Below are positions 39,934 to 49,603 of a DNA stretch of 64,000 nucleotides, piece by piece (the first letter of the stretch is position 1; each line of letters starts with the position of its first letter). This DNA comes from Halomonas alkaliantarctica (GTDB lineage: Bacteria > Pseudomonadota > Gammaproteobacteria > Pseudomonadales > Halomonadaceae): the NCBI RefSeq assembly GCF_029854215.1, contig NZ_CP122961.1:2232001-2296000 (forward strand). Direction: 5' to 3'. The notes under the pieces are model-generated. The model was given only the letters and a program-made list of their open reading frames with translations, made no database searches and had not been told where the DNA came from. The position numbers and the translations under genes were made by a program.

Positions 39934-40790
39934 TGTCCCTATTCGTAAACAAACTGACCCATATCGATGTCTCCCTCTGGTGCCCCCAGCGCGGCCTGGT
40001 GGGCTGTAGCTGGCAGGTGGACGCAGTGCTGGATGGCGAGCTGGGCGAAGATGGCATGCTGTTCGATTTTGGTGAAGTCAAGCCGTGGATCAAGCGCACA
40101 CTCGATAGCGGCTTGGATCATACTCTTCTAGTGCCCACCCAGGCGCCTGGAGTGACTGTTACAGAGTGCCCTGAAGGTGTCTGTGTGCGCACCACCACGC
40201 CTTATCCGATGGAAGTGCGCGGCCCCAAAGAGGCGTTTAGCCTGCTGCCCTGGCAAACCATTGAGCTTGACACGGTCGCTGAGTATTTAAGCCAGCAGCT
40301 CACCGAACAGCGCCCTAACAATGTCCACAAGGTCACCCTAACGCTTAACGACGAGGTGATTGAAGGCGCTGCCTATGGCTACACGCACGGCCTGAAGCGC
40401 CACCTAGGTAACTGCCAGCGTATCGCCCACGGGCACCGTTCGAGGCTACATATCTTTCAGAAAGAGGTACGTCAACCTAAGCTCGAACAGCAGTGGGCCG
40501 CATGGTTGGATAATCGTTACCTGCTTGAAGAGGCGGATATCACTTCACGGGATAACGACTTTCTGATCTGCGGCTATCGGGCCGCTCAAGGTGATTTCTC
40601 CATTACGCTGCCACAGTCGCTATGCGCGATCCTCCCCGGCCCTACCACGGTAGAAAATATCGCCGCCTGGCTGGCAAAAGAGGTTGCCACGCAAAGCGGT
40701 GTAACCACGCGCATTCAGGCCTTTGAGGGCATTAACAAGGGCGCGATTGCCACGTTTCCACCCAGCGCTATACCCGGTACTGGGCTATGA
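39933..40790 (+). CDS. queD: Two-domain 6-carboxytetrahydropterin synthase (QueD family)
   Basis: The product has 285 residues, twice the usual QueD length of about 120 residues. Two T-fold halves are visible. The N-half has [10 protein letters not shown] and LDHTLL (D62, H63) but lacks the paired zinc histidines (GLVGCSWQV stands where HGHS is expected). The C-half has H152, C161, H166 and H168 ([14 protein letters not shown]) and E265 (FEGINKGA), but its DH pair is D193-N194. The active site thus appears divided between halves. It should turn dihydroneopterin triphosphate into 6-carboxytetrahydropterin for QueE. It overlaps queE by one base and the next gene by 4. Confidence 0.85.
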   Translation: MSLFVNKLTHIDVSLWCPQRGLVGCSWQVDAVLDGELGEDGMLFDFGEVKPWIKRTLDSGLDHTLLVPTQAPGVTVTECPEGVCVRTTTPYPMEVRGPKEAFSLLPWQTIELDTVAEYLSQQLTEQRPNNVHKVTLTLNDEVIEGAAYGYTHGLKRHLGNCQRIAHGHRSRLHIFQKEVRQPKLEQQWAAWLDNRYLLEEADITSRDNDFLICGYRAAQGDFSITLPQSLCAILPGPTTVENIAAWLAKEVATQSGVTTRIQAFEGINKGAIATFPPSAIPGTGL

Positions 40791-41044
40791 GTGAGGAGTG
40801 TCGGGCGGGGTGTGGCGCCTGCTGCATCGCGCCCTCAATCAGCTCAGCCATCCCCGGCATGCCAGAGGGCAAGCCTGCAGGCGTCCGCTGCGTTCAGTTA
40901 GACGAGGATAATCTGTGCCGTTTGTTCGGTGATCCGAGCCGGCCCAAGGTCTGCGAGCGGTTTCACTTTGATGCTAGTGTGTGCGGTGAGCACCGGGAAG
41001 AGGCGCTCGCCACCTTGACGTGGCTGGAGCAGGACACTCGATAA
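40787..41044 (+). CDS. YkgJ-family cysteine-cluster protein
   Basis: The product has 85 residues with eight cysteines in the YkgJ pattern: CRAGCGACC near the N-terminus, then [13 protein letters not shown] and [12 protein letters not shown]. The cysteines probably bind zinc or an iron-sulfur cluster; the function of the family is not settled. It overlaps the queD stop by 4 nt (ATGA), so it is the last gene of the queuosine operon. Confidence 0.85.
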   Translation: MSEECRAGCGACCIAPSISSAIPGMPEGKPAGVRCVQLDEDNLCRLFGDPSRPKVCERFHFDASVCGEHREEALATLTWLEQDTR

Positions 41045-41065
41045 AGAGTGCCCTGCTTTTGCTTG

Positions 41066-44000
41066 TCAACCTTCAGCGCCTACTGGCCTCGGCAAACGGC
41101 GATCCAGCAAGTTGATCCAGCGGGCTAGCACCGGTGCATCGCTATTGCTGACTTCGCTCAACAGCTGCCTAAAACTCTCTTTCGCCTGCTGGTCGTTGGG
41201 CTCAATACGCGTCAGCCATAGCTCAAGAGCCGCTAGCTCCTGGTGGCGATTGCCGTGCTCGCGCGACTGGTTTATCGCCATTTCCGCCAATGCCCTGACC
41301 TCATTGGCAGGGTGTCCAAGCAGATCACGCACTTTGGCCAGTTGGGTGGCTAATTCGGGCAAAAATAGCGTGGTACGCTCGCGAGCAATCACCAAGCACT
41401 GATCGAGGTACTCCTCTGCAGCATTTAACTCGCCTAGTTCAATGCAGGCATCCGAGTACCATAGCACCGGCCGCTGGTAGCGGTCGCGACCGTTCAACTC
41501 CGCCATCTGATCCAGGCTGTCGCGTAACTGAGTCAACCCGGTAGCATCGCCTGCCAGGGCTCGTTGCCAACCGAGAATAAACTGGCTGGAAATTTGCCAC
41601 AGCTGTAAATCAGGCGTGCCGGTCATTGCCGCCGCTCGCTCCGCATGTCGCGCAGCGAGGTGGATGTGGCCTAGCTGGCGATAGAGCGCGGCGGCAAATA
41701 GCAGCGCCAGCGCTAAGGTGCCGGGGTGGGCAATTTTCTCCGCCAGTCGAATCGCCGCTGACACCTGACGTTCGGCACGCTGATAATCACCGCGCAGGCA
41801 GAGCGCCCAGCCCTGAAAGCAGGCGGCAGAAACTTGCGGATGATCGGAGAATGGCAGCCACTCGATCATCATTTGCGCATTGAGCGGATCGATTTCATCT
41901 AAATGATCGTGAGCCTGCTGAATGCGACCTGCCCAGTATTCGCAGTTAGCGCGAGCATAGTCGGCCAAACGACGATAGCGCGGATCTTCAAGGCGTGCGG
42001 CAAGATCAGCAAGCGTCGACGCCAGTGCGAAGGCATCGGCATGGGCATAGCGCTGGCTCCGCCCTACCCAAAGCCCCCATTTGACCAGGAATATCTGCTC
42101 TAGATCTTCTGGGTCTTCCAACCTATCGGTTCCCGATTCACGCAGCAACTCCCGGGCACGTACAAAACTTTCGTGAGCGGTTGGCGAGCCGTGGCCCTCA
42201 AGAGAGAACGCCGCCTGACCACGCACGGTGAGTAGACTCACTTCACGCTCAACTTCATGCTCAACGTGGCGCAGGCTTGCCAAACCGAAATCGGCCATAC
42301 GTAGCGCGGTGCGGTTGGCACTCACCTTAAGCGCTTCCCGGGCGGCCAATTCGAAATAGCGAGCGCCACGGGCATAATGACCGCTCCTGCGCAGATGGGT
42401 GGCAAAATCGCCGGGGTGGCGACTAATCCAAACCGGGAAGCGCTCCTCGATTAAGGTCACCACCTGTTGGTGCAGCTTGACCCGCACATCTCGCGGACAG
42501 GAAAGATAGGCCGCTTCTTGCAATAGCTGATGGCTAAACTGATATTCGTGCTCACCGCTCTCTTTATCGACCGGCTCGACAATTTCCAGCGACCGCATAT
42601 GTTCGAGCGCTTGGTTAAGCCGCCCTTTTTCCCAACCGCTGCACTCAAGCAGGAAATCCAACCGGAAGCGCTTACCCAGCACTGCGGCTACGTGGGCAAT
42701 TTCGCGATCTGCCTCAAGCTGATCGATGCGGCTTGCCAGCAGTCCTAATAACCCTTTAGGCAGTTCATCGAACTGGACACTGCGTCCCTCGCGACGATCC
42801 ATATCCAGACGCCGGCAAATCTCTTGCATATAGAGCGGCACACCATCGCAGCGCTCAATAATCTGGTTGCGTAGCCGAGGGCTCAAGTGAATGCGGTAGC
42901 GCCGTGAGAGCTGCGACAATAGTCGCGAAGACTGCTGCGAATCCAGATTCCCCAAACTAATCTGTTGATCCCAATGCAGCTTCACCGGTAGCAGTTCTCT
43001 GCCGTGATGGCTGGCTACTAGCATAAAGGCGGTATTGATCGGCAAGCGAGCCTGTAACCCAGCGAGCACTTTAAATGACGGCTCATCGAGCCACTGTAAA
43101 TCATCGACCATCAGTACCAGAGTATTGGTGGTCGCCTGACGCTCGATTAAGCGGTGCAGCAACATCACCACCAGTTCAACAGCTTCACCGCTTTGGGCAA
43201 GCTGGGTGATCTCCTGAACTTCGTGCACTCCAAGCGCCTCTTCCAACAGGTGCTGGCGCTCGGGCGTAAGCTGGTCAAACTCCAGCGTTGCCTGTAGTTC
43301 GTGAATCGCCTCAACGGTTAACGGTTGCTTGAGATACCAGCTAACCAGAGTGCGGGCAACGCCGTAGGGGTCTAGCACCGACAGCCGCGTGGTGGGCTGC
43401 CAGCAAATTGCCGCATCGCGACTGAGCTCTAACTGGCGGAAACCGACCATCAGTGCCGACTTACCCATCCCAGACGCCCCGCGCACTAACACGCTTTGAC
43501 GCAAGCCTATACCTGCCCGCGCCAACGCATCGCGCAGCGTACGCAGCGAGGTTTCACGCCCGACCAGGCTAGGCGGCAGCGCATCGCGGCCGCCTTCGTT
43601 TAGGCCCAGCACTAAAGCGCGCAGTCGAACGCGACCGTCGCTGGCCACCAAACGTGATACCAGTCGTGGCTGTAGATCAAGTGCGGGCGGCATGTGCTGG
43701 CTGGCTTCTTGAGAGATAACCAGCTCACTGCCTTCGGCTGCGCTCATTAGCTCCAGTGAGGTTTGGGTGACCTGTCCCAACGGATCCGCCAATTGCCGCT
43801 CGGGCAGGTAGACCACTCGCCCGCTGTGCAAACCAGCGGCCAGCTCAAATTGCGGCACTTCGCCTTCGCCAGACCAATGGCGGGCACTCTCTTGGGGAAG
43901 CGCCTGCCGGCAGTGCTCATAGAGTGCTACCAACTCAGCTAGCTGATGAGCAGGCCCATGGGTGCCGAAACACGCCAGGCCCAAGCCACCGGTGGCGCCA

Positions 44001-44965
44001 GGCAGCCAAAAGCCGCCCAAGTGATGGCACTGCTGCTCAAGCCAGCGCAATAGCTCCAACTGCAAAGCGAGGCAGTTGCGCGTTGCTGCACGATCCTGCC
44101 AATCCCCTTTTAAGCGTAACCGTATAGCCATCACGGAAAGCTGGCGCAGCTCAATCTCATCTTCACGCAGAGGCTTGCTATCCGCCGCCAGCGCGCGGGA
44201 AAACGCGCCTTGGGGGCTCATCATACGCGGGTCATGGTGACCGTCAGACCAGTAGCTGGCTAACTGTAAGAAGCTGGGCTCAGGCTGTTGACCTGACAAC
44301 GCCAGTAACTGCAAGTAGCTATTATACTGCTCGTGTGCGGCTGCCATTTGATTCTGCTCAGCCAGTTGGCGTACCAAGCGTTCGTGGAACGGACCGTAGC
44401 CGGAAAAGCGACTGACCAGGGTTTCCAAGATCACATCAGGCACATCTGTATGGCCGTCGAGCACCTGCTCAGCAAAACGAATGACGCGTTGGCGCCACTC
44501 ATTTCGCACCTGGACAAGCCAACGCTGAAATTCACTACAGCTTGCTAATTGAAGCTCTTCAATCAGGTCACCTTGGTAGCAGGTCATCAATGCTTCCAGG
44601 GTGTCTAAGTCGCGTGGCCCTTCCAGCAGTTGCTGCAATGTATGCAGGTCGACTTGCCAATTGGCAGGAAGCTGGAAGGCAATCGTTTGCCGGGAGACAC
44701 TCAACACTTGATCGGCGCTCTCACCTAACGATTGACGCAAACAGTGCAGCGCGTGACGAAGGTTAGTTCTGCCTGAGGATAACCCTTGGTCGGGCCATAG
44801 TAATTCGGCCAGCGCGGCCCGATTAACCGGCTGTCGATGCAGCAGCAGATAAACGAGCAGCGCCTTCACTTTGTCGTAACTAAAGTGGGTTAGTACGTCT
44901 TCGCCTTGGGTAAGCGAAAAGTGACCAAATAGAGTTAACTGGTCTGTCTCACGAGCATCGCGCAT
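41066..44965 (-). CDS. Large SARP-type transcriptional regulator with NTPase and TPR regions
   Basis: The product has 1299 residues. The ATG at 44965 has AGGA 8 nt upstream; an alternative at 44974 abuts it. From the N-terminus: a winged-helix DNA-binding region (about 10-100), a bacterial transcriptional activator domain (about 105-240), and a segment at about 275-425 that resembles a nucleotide-cyclase fold without metal ligands. Next come a STAND-type NTPase with Walker A GASGMGKS (about 497-504) and Walker B LVLMVDDLQW, then a long helical C-terminus of TPR-like repeats. Such proteins act as signal-integrating activators; the target is unknown. It faces the queuosine operon tail to tail and is preceded by miaE. 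Confidence 0.85.
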   Translation of the reverse strand: MRDARETDQLTLFGHFSLTQGEDVLTHFSYDKVKALLVYLLLHRQPVNRAALAELLWPDQGLSSGRTNLRHALHCLRQSLGESADQVLSVSRQTIAFQLPANWQVDLHTLQQLLEGPRDLDTLEALMTCYQGDLIEELQLASCSEFQRWLVQVRNEWRQRVIRFAEQVLDGHTDVPDVILETLVSRFSGYGPFHERLVRQLAEQNQMAAAHEQYNSYLQLLALSGQQPEPSFLQLASYWSDGHHDPRMMSPQGAFSRALAADSKPLREDEIELRQLSVMAIRLRLKGDWQDRAATRNCLALQLELLRWLEQQCHHLGGFWLPGATGGLGLACFGTHGPAHQLAELVALYEHCRQALPQESARHWSGEGEVPQFELAAGLHSGRVVYLPERQLADPLGQVTQTSLELMSAAEGSELVISQEASQHMPPALDLQPRLVSRLVASDGRVRLRALVLGLNEGGRDALPPSLVGRETSLRTLRDALARAGIGLRQSVLVRGASGMGKSALMVGFRQLELSRDAAICWQPTTRLSVLDPYGVARTLVSWYLKQPLTVEAIHELQATLEFDQLTPERQHLLEEALGVHEVQEITQLAQSGEAVELVVMLLHRLIERQATTNTLVLMVDDLQWLDEPSFKVLAGLQARLPINTAFMLVASHHGRELLPVKLHWDQQISLGNLDSQQSSRLLSQLSRRYRIHLSPRLRNQIIERCDGVPLYMQEICRRLDMDRREGRSVQFDELPKGLLGLLASRIDQLEADREIAHVAAVLGKRFRLDFLLECSGWEKGRLNQALEHMRSLEIVEPVDKESGEHEYQFSHQLLQEAAYLSCPRDVRVKLHQQVVTLIEERFPVWISRHPGDFATHLRRSGHYARGARYFELAAREALKVSANRTALRMADFGLASLRHVEHEVEREVSLLTVRGQAAFSLEGHGSPTAHESFVRARELLRESGTDRLEDPEDLEQIFLVKWGLWVGRSQRYAHADAFALASTLADLAARLEDPRYRRLADYARANCEYWAGRIQQAHDHLDEIDPLNAQMMIEWLPFSDHPQVSAACFQGWALCLRGDYQRAERQVSAAIRLAEKIAHPGTLALALLFAAALYRQLGHIHLAARHAERAAAMTGTPDLQLWQISSQFILGWQRALAGDATGLTQLRDSLDQMAELNGRDRYQRPVLWYSDACIELGELNAAEEYLDQCLVIARERTTLFLPELATQLAKVRDLLGHPANEVRALAEMAINQSREHGNRHQELAALELWLTRIEPNDQQAKESFRQLLSEVSNSDAPVLARWINLLDRRLPRPVGAEG

Positions 44966-44992
44966 GATAAACATCCTGCCGGGCTAAGCGGC

Positions 44993-45703
44993 TTAAGCTG
45001 GCACACCGCTATGAAAACGAAAAGCCGTATCGGGCGTAGTAATCAGCTCCGCTTCACGCGCTACAAAAAAGGCGATCCGCTCATCGATAGAGTCCGATGT
45101 CTGCTGGCGAGCCAATAATAGGTAGTCCTCAAAATGACGGCCTTCTGACTTCACCAGGGTGCGATAAAACTTAGCTAGCTCTTCGTCTAAATAAGGAATC
45201 AAGCAAGCGAATCGTTCGCAGCTACGCGCTTCTATAAGTGCACCGATGATTAACACATCGATTAGCCGTTCCGGGTCGTTGCTGCGCAGGTGTCGCCTAA
45301 GGCCTTCTGCATAGCGTGAAGCGGTTAAGTGCTGGTAAGCCACACCGCGCGCCTCCATGAGCGCTACCACCTGTTCGAAATGCAGCAACTCTTCACGAGC
45401 TAATTGCGACATTTTGCTTAGCAACAGAGGCTGGTCAACGTAACGATAAAGCAAGCTCATTGCGGTAGAAGCGGCTTTTTTTTCACACTGCGCGTGGTCA
45501 ATCAGCAGCGTTTCTGGGTTTTCCAGCGCCCATTGCAGCCACGCTTCAGGCGTTGCGCAGGCCAAAAACTGGAGCAAGCTTTTCGGCAGAAGATCGTCCG
45601 CTTTAACCGCGTGATCAGCCGTTTGTAAGACATTCGTCTGTGTTGTGGATTGTGACATACCAGGTTGTATCAACATAATACCATTACCAAGCTCATATCT
45701 CAT
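44993..45703 (-). CDS. miaE: tRNA-(2-methylthio-N6-isopentenyl-adenosine37) hydroxylase MiaE
   Basis: Up to 236 residues. The diiron ferritin-like fold is shown by glutamate and histidine motifs: DHAQCEKKAAS, REELLHFEQV, EARSCERF and SEGRHFEDY. MiaE hydroxylates the modified A37 next to the anticodon. The outermost start (45703) lies just after a TACAAT that may be a -10 sequence, so starts at 45676 or 45658 are also possible; they shorten the product by 9 or 15 residues. It lies 27 nt upstream of the SARP gene on the same strand. Confidence 0.92.
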   Translation of the reverse strand: MRYELGNGIMLIQPGMSQSTTQTNVLQTADHAVKADDLLPKSLLQFLACATPEAWLQWALENPETLLIDHAQCEKKAASTAMSLLYRYVDQPLLLSKMSQLAREELLHFEQVVALMEARGVAYQHLTASRYAEGLRRHLRSNDPERLIDVLIIGALIEARSCERFACLIPYLDEELAKFYRTLVKSEGRHFEDYLLLARQQTSDSIDERIAFFVAREAELITTPDTAFRFHSGVPA

Positions 45704-46222
45704 TATTGTACAACATATAAGTGCGCAAGGCGCTTATAGTTCCCTGTTGCATTGCGTTCTTCATACTTTGTATCGACTATCACTAATATAGTTGCGCGCA
45801 TAAAAATGCTCCACACACTTTTAATAATCACGCTTACACAAGCACCACAGCAGTAGGATCGCTCTAAGGTTATAAAGTGAAGACTATGGTAACGCGCTGT
45901 AACGACATTCACACCCGTAGAGCTGAAGGTTGACTATTAAATGGGAAAAAACTTTCCTCCTTTTGAGCCAATTGGCTAATAAAAAGCGCTTTTTTGATTC
46001 TTTTAAATCGTGGCATCAACATAAAGTACAAGAGCCGTCTCTGCTTGCCAGCTTAACATTGTCGACAGTTTGCCGTAGAATCGCAGACATCCAACCACAC
46101 GCTGTTGTCAAGCGTATGTCATATGTGATCGGCCCCACTTTATAAAAACTGCGCAGCCAACACCGTGCAACGTGCAGGCCGTCACCATAAAGTAAATGAA
46201 ACGTGAATGAGAGGGCCCCAAC
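45704..46222. other. Intergenic region between miaE and acnB
   Basis: A gap of about 520 nt between divergent genes. It contains two adjacent perfect palindromes: AGCCAATTGGCT (45966-45977) and AAAAAGCGCTTTTT (45981-45994). No RNA gene or supported protein gene was recognised; the short frames inside lack ribosome sites. It probably carries promoters for both neighbours. Confidence 0.5.
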
Positions 46223-48826
46223 GTGCTTGAAGCTTATCGCCAACATGTCGAGGAACGTGCCGCCGAGGGCGTCCCGCCCAAACCCCTAAATGCGGAACAA
46301 GTAGCCTCACTGGTTGAGCTACTGAAAACGCCACCGGCCGGTGAAGAGGAGTTTATCCTTGATTTAATCACCAACCGCGTTCCGCCGGGCGTTGACGAAG
46401 CCGCTTATGTAAAAGCAGGCTTCCTAACCGCCATTGCTAAAGGCGAAGCGAGCTCTCCGCTAATAGACAAGATTCACGCCGTCAAGCTGCTGGGCACTAT
46501 GCAAGGTGGCTACAACATCGTTTCAATGGTGGAGTTACTCGATAACGAGGAGCTTGCCCGCGAAGCAGGCGAGCAGCTCAAGCACACTCTGTTGATGTTC
46601 GACGCCTTCCACGATGTGGAAAGCCGCGCCAAGAACGGCAACAGCGTCGCGAAAGAGGTTATTCAGTCCTGGGCAGACGCCGAGTGGTTCCTGTCTAAAC
46701 CGGCACTGGCTGAAAAAATCACTCTAAGCGTGTTTAAAGTTCCTGGCGAAACCAACACCGATGACCTGTCTCCTGCGCCGGATGCTTGGTCACGCCCGGA
46801 TATTCCGCTCCATGCCAACGCCATGCTCAAAAACGAGCGCGACGGCATTGAGCCAGTGGTTCCAGGCACTACTGGCCCGCTCAAACAGATCGACGACGTT
46901 AAAGCCAAAGGCTTTCCGGTCGTTTATGTAGGCGACGTAGTCGGCACCGGCTCATCGCGTAAGTCAGCCACCAACTCGGTGCTGTGGTTCTTCGGCGACG
47001 ATATCCCCTACGCACCTAACAAGCGCGCTGGTGGTTTCTGCTTTGGTAGCAAAATTGCACCTATCTTCTTTAACACCATGGAAGATTCAGGTGCCCTACC
47101 GGTTGAGATGGATGTCAGCAACCTGAACATGGGCGACGTCATCGATGTTTATCCCTATGCAGGTAAAGTGTGCCAACACGATAGCGATGACGTAATCACC
47201 ACTTTTGAACTTAAAACGCAGCTGATTCTGGATGAAGTACGCGCTGGCGGCCGTATTCCTCTGATCATTGGCCGCGGTTTGACGGGTAAAGCGCGTGAGT
47301 CGTTGGGCCTACCCACCTCTGACGTTTTCCGCCTCCCCGATCAGCCTAAAGATACTGGCAAAGGCTTCACCCTAGCCCAGAAAATGGTCGGTAAAGCCTG
47401 TGGTCTTGAGGGCGTTCGCCCCGGCATGTACTGCGAGCCCAAGATGACCACCGTTGGCTCACAAGACACCACAGGCCCGATGACCCGTGATGAGCTGAAA
47501 GACCTTGCCTGCCTGGGCTTTCAAGCCGACCTGGTCATGCAGTCGTTCTGTCACACCGCGGCTTATCCGAAGCCCGTAGATGTGGATACTCACCACACCC
47601 TGCCCGACTTCATTATGAACCGTGGCGGTGTTTCGCTACGCCCCGGTGACGGTATCATCCACAGCTGGCTCAACCGCATGCTGCTGCCTGATACGGTGGG
47701 CACCGGCGGCGACTCGCACACCCGCTTCCCGCTCGGCATCTCATTCCCGGCCGGCTCAGGCCTGGTAGCGTTTGCTGCTGCCACCGGCGTTATGCCGCTG
47801 GATATGCCGGAGTCGGTATTGGTGCGCTTCAAGGGCAAGCGCCAGCCTGGCGTTACCCTGCGTGACTTGGTTCACGCCATTCCGCTCTACGCCATCAAGC
47901 AAGGCTTGCTGACGGTTGATAAATCCAACAAGAAAAACGCCTTCTCCGGGCGCGTGTTGGAAATTGAAGGTCTGGAAGACTTAACCGTTGAGCAAGCATT
48001 CGAGCTTTCTGATGCGTCCGCCGAGCGCTCCGCCGCTGGCTGTACCATTACGCTGTCTGAAGAGAGCGTCACCGAGTACTTGAAGTCCAACATCACCCTA
48101 TTGAAGTGGATGATGGCCAACGGTTACGGGGACGAGCGCACCATTAGCCGTCGCATTGAAGGCATGGAAGCGTGGCTGGCCGACCCTAGCTTGATGCGTG
48201 CCGACCAGGATGCCGAATACACCGAAGTCATTGAAATTGATCTGGCTGAAATTAAAGAGCCGGTTCTGTGTGCGCCGAATGACCCGGACGATGCGCGTCT
48301 GCTGTCTGAAGTCGCAGGCCAGAAAATCGACGAAGTCTTTATCGGTTCATGCATGACCAACATCGGCCACTTCCGGGCTGCTGGCAAACTGCTTGAGAAG
48401 CAGCCTGCCGGTAGTTTAAAAACTCGGCTGTGGCTGGCACCACCGACGAAAATGGATCAGCATCAGCTGACCGAAGAGGGCTACTACGGTATTTACGGCC
48501 GTGCCGGTGCCCGTATGGAAATGCCGGGTTGTTCACTGTGTATGGGTAACCAGGCCCGCGTTGCCGCTAAGAGCACCGTGGTGTCTACGTCTACACGTAA
48601 CTTCCCGAACCGTTTAGGTGATGGTGCCAATGTGTACCTAGCCTCTGCGGAACTGGCGGCCGTTGCCGCGGTAGAAGGACGCCTACCCAGTGTTGAAGAG
48701 TATCAACGCTATATGGGTGAGTTTGACGCTATGGCGGGCGAGATTTATCGTTATATGAACTTTCACGAGATTGAGGAGTATCAGAAGATCGCCTCAAACG
48801 TGATTCCGGTCGCTCAAGAGGCTTAA
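46223..48826 (+). CDS. acnB: Aconitate hydratase B
   Basis: The product has 867 residues and matches E. coli AcnB along its whole length, from [15 protein letters not shown] to the C-terminus. The order is HEAT-like domain 5, then the swivel domain 4 and domains 1-3, as in AcnB and unlike AcnA. The iron-sulfur cysteines lie in SFCHTAA and GCSLCMGNQ. It isomerises citrate and isocitrate in the TCA cycle and, in the family, can bind mRNA when the cluster is lost. The start is GTG with GAGAGG 7-8 nt before it. It stands alone with its own terminator. Confidence 0.97.
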   Translation: MLEAYRQHVEERAAEGVPPKPLNAEQVASLVELLKTPPAGEEEFILDLITNRVPPGVDEAAYVKAGFLTAIAKGEASSPLIDKIHAVKLLGTMQGGYNIVSMVELLDNEELAREAGEQLKHTLLMFDAFHDVESRAKNGNSVAKEVIQSWADAEWFLSKPALAEKITLSVFKVPGETNTDDLSPAPDAWSRPDIPLHANAMLKNERDGIEPVVPGTTGPLKQIDDVKAKGFPVVYVGDVVGTGSSRKSATNSVLWFFGDDIPYAPNKRAGGFCFGSKIAPIFFNTMEDSGALPVEMDVSNLNMGDVIDVYPYAGKVCQHDSDDVITTFELKTQLILDEVRAGGRIPLIIGRGLTGKARESLGLPTSDVFRLPDQPKDTGKGFTLAQKMVGKACGLEGVRPGMYCEPKMTTVGSQDTTGPMTRDELKDLACLGFQADLVMQSFCHTAAYPKPVDVDTHHTLPDFIMNRGGVSLRPGDGIIHSWLNRMLLPDTVGTGGDSHTRFPLGISFPAGSGLVAFAAATGVMPLDMPESVLVRFKGKRQPGVTLRDLVHAIPLYAIKQGLLTVDKSNKKNAFSGRVLEIEGLEDLTVEQAFELSDASAERSAAGCTITLSEESVTEYLKSNITLLKWMMANGYGDERTISRRIEGMEAWLADPSLMRADQDAEYTEVIEIDLAEIKEPVLCAPNDPDDARLLSEVAGQKIDEVFIGSCMTNIGHFRAAGKLLEKQPAGSLKTRLWLAPPTKMDQHQLTEEGYYGIYGRAGARMEMPGCSLCMGNQARVAAKSTVVSTSTRNFPNRLGDGANVYLASAELAAVAAVEGRLPSVEEYQRYMGEFDAMAGEIYRYMNFHEIEEYQKIASNVIPVAQEA

Positions 48827-48920
48827 TACTTGTTAAGTGCTTGAGATAGACCGCCCCATCGCCGATGCTCGCACCATCGCAGAGGATGTGACCTGTTGCA
48901 TTTTCTGAGCCGATGACCGA

Positions 48921-48958
48921 ACGCCCCGCCACTGTTTTACAGCGCGGGGCGTTTTTTT
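48921..48958 (+). terminator. Intrinsic terminator after acnB
   Basis: The 9-bp stem ACGCCCCGC/GCGGGGCGT (48921-48929 with 48944-48952) has a 14-nt loop and is followed by a run of T to 48958. Confidence 0.85.
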
Positions 48959-49016
48959 ATGCACTACCCTTCTAGACAGTTGGAATGCCAACAGCTTTTA
49001 TTCTTAGGAGCATGTG

Positions 49017-49511
49017 ATGACGAATTCGAATGATATAGTGACACCTGATCTATGCGATGCGCATCCAGAGGTAGCAGTACTTGATCCGCTGTTTGCTAAT
49101 TTCGGCGGACTGGAAGCCTTCTATGGCCCTATTCGTACGATCAAGTGCTTTGAAGATAACTCCATGGTTAAGCAGGCCGTTGCCGAGCCGGGTAACGGCG
49201 CGGTGCTGGTGGTTGATGCGGGGGGATCGCACCGCTGCGCCATGCTGGGTGATATGCTCGCCGAGCAGGCTGTCGCCAATGGTTGGGCAGGCGTCGTCAT
49301 GTATGGCTGCGTGCGCGATGTGGATATACTCGCCGCCCTTCCGATTGGTGTTCAGGCACTGGGCAGCCATCCGCGCAAAAGCGAAAAACGTGGCGAAGGA
49401 CAGCGCGATATCGACGTCACCTTTGCCGGCGTTACTCTTCAGCCCGGTCACTGGCTGTATGCAGATAACAACGGCATACTAATTGCCGAGCATGAGTTGC
49501 CGCTTTCTTAA
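49017..49511 (+). CDS. rraA: RraA family protein (regulator of ribonuclease E activity)
   Basis: The product has 164 residues, close to E. coli RraA (161). The ATG at 49017 has AGGAG 6 nt before it; a GTG codon directly upstream is in frame but less well placed. The family block [17 protein letters not shown] and the substrate-site [13 protein letters not shown] are visible. In E. coli the protein inhibits RNase E; related proteins are HMG/oxaloacetate aldolases, and that activity cannot be excluded. It stands alone between acnB and the GDPD gene. Confidence 0.88.
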   Translation: MTNSNDIVTPDLCDAHPEVAVLDPLFANFGGLEAFYGPIRTIKCFEDNSMVKQAVAEPGNGAVLVVDAGGSHRCAMLGDMLAEQAVANGWAGVVMYGCVRDVDILAALPIGVQALGSHPRKSEKRGEGQRDIDVTFAGVTLQPGHWLYADNNGILIAEHELPLS

Positions 49512-49603
49512 TAACGAATATCTATTAATGAAATTTTTGTTAAAAGAGCCGCTTGCCAGGTGTGGCGGTTACTGCCACCCTGGTACTCCATTCTTACCGT
49601 TTA

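Noticed and set aside
45704..45912. 69-codon open frame upstream of miaE
   Set aside because: It overlaps the probable miaE promoter, lacks a ribosome site and resembles no family.
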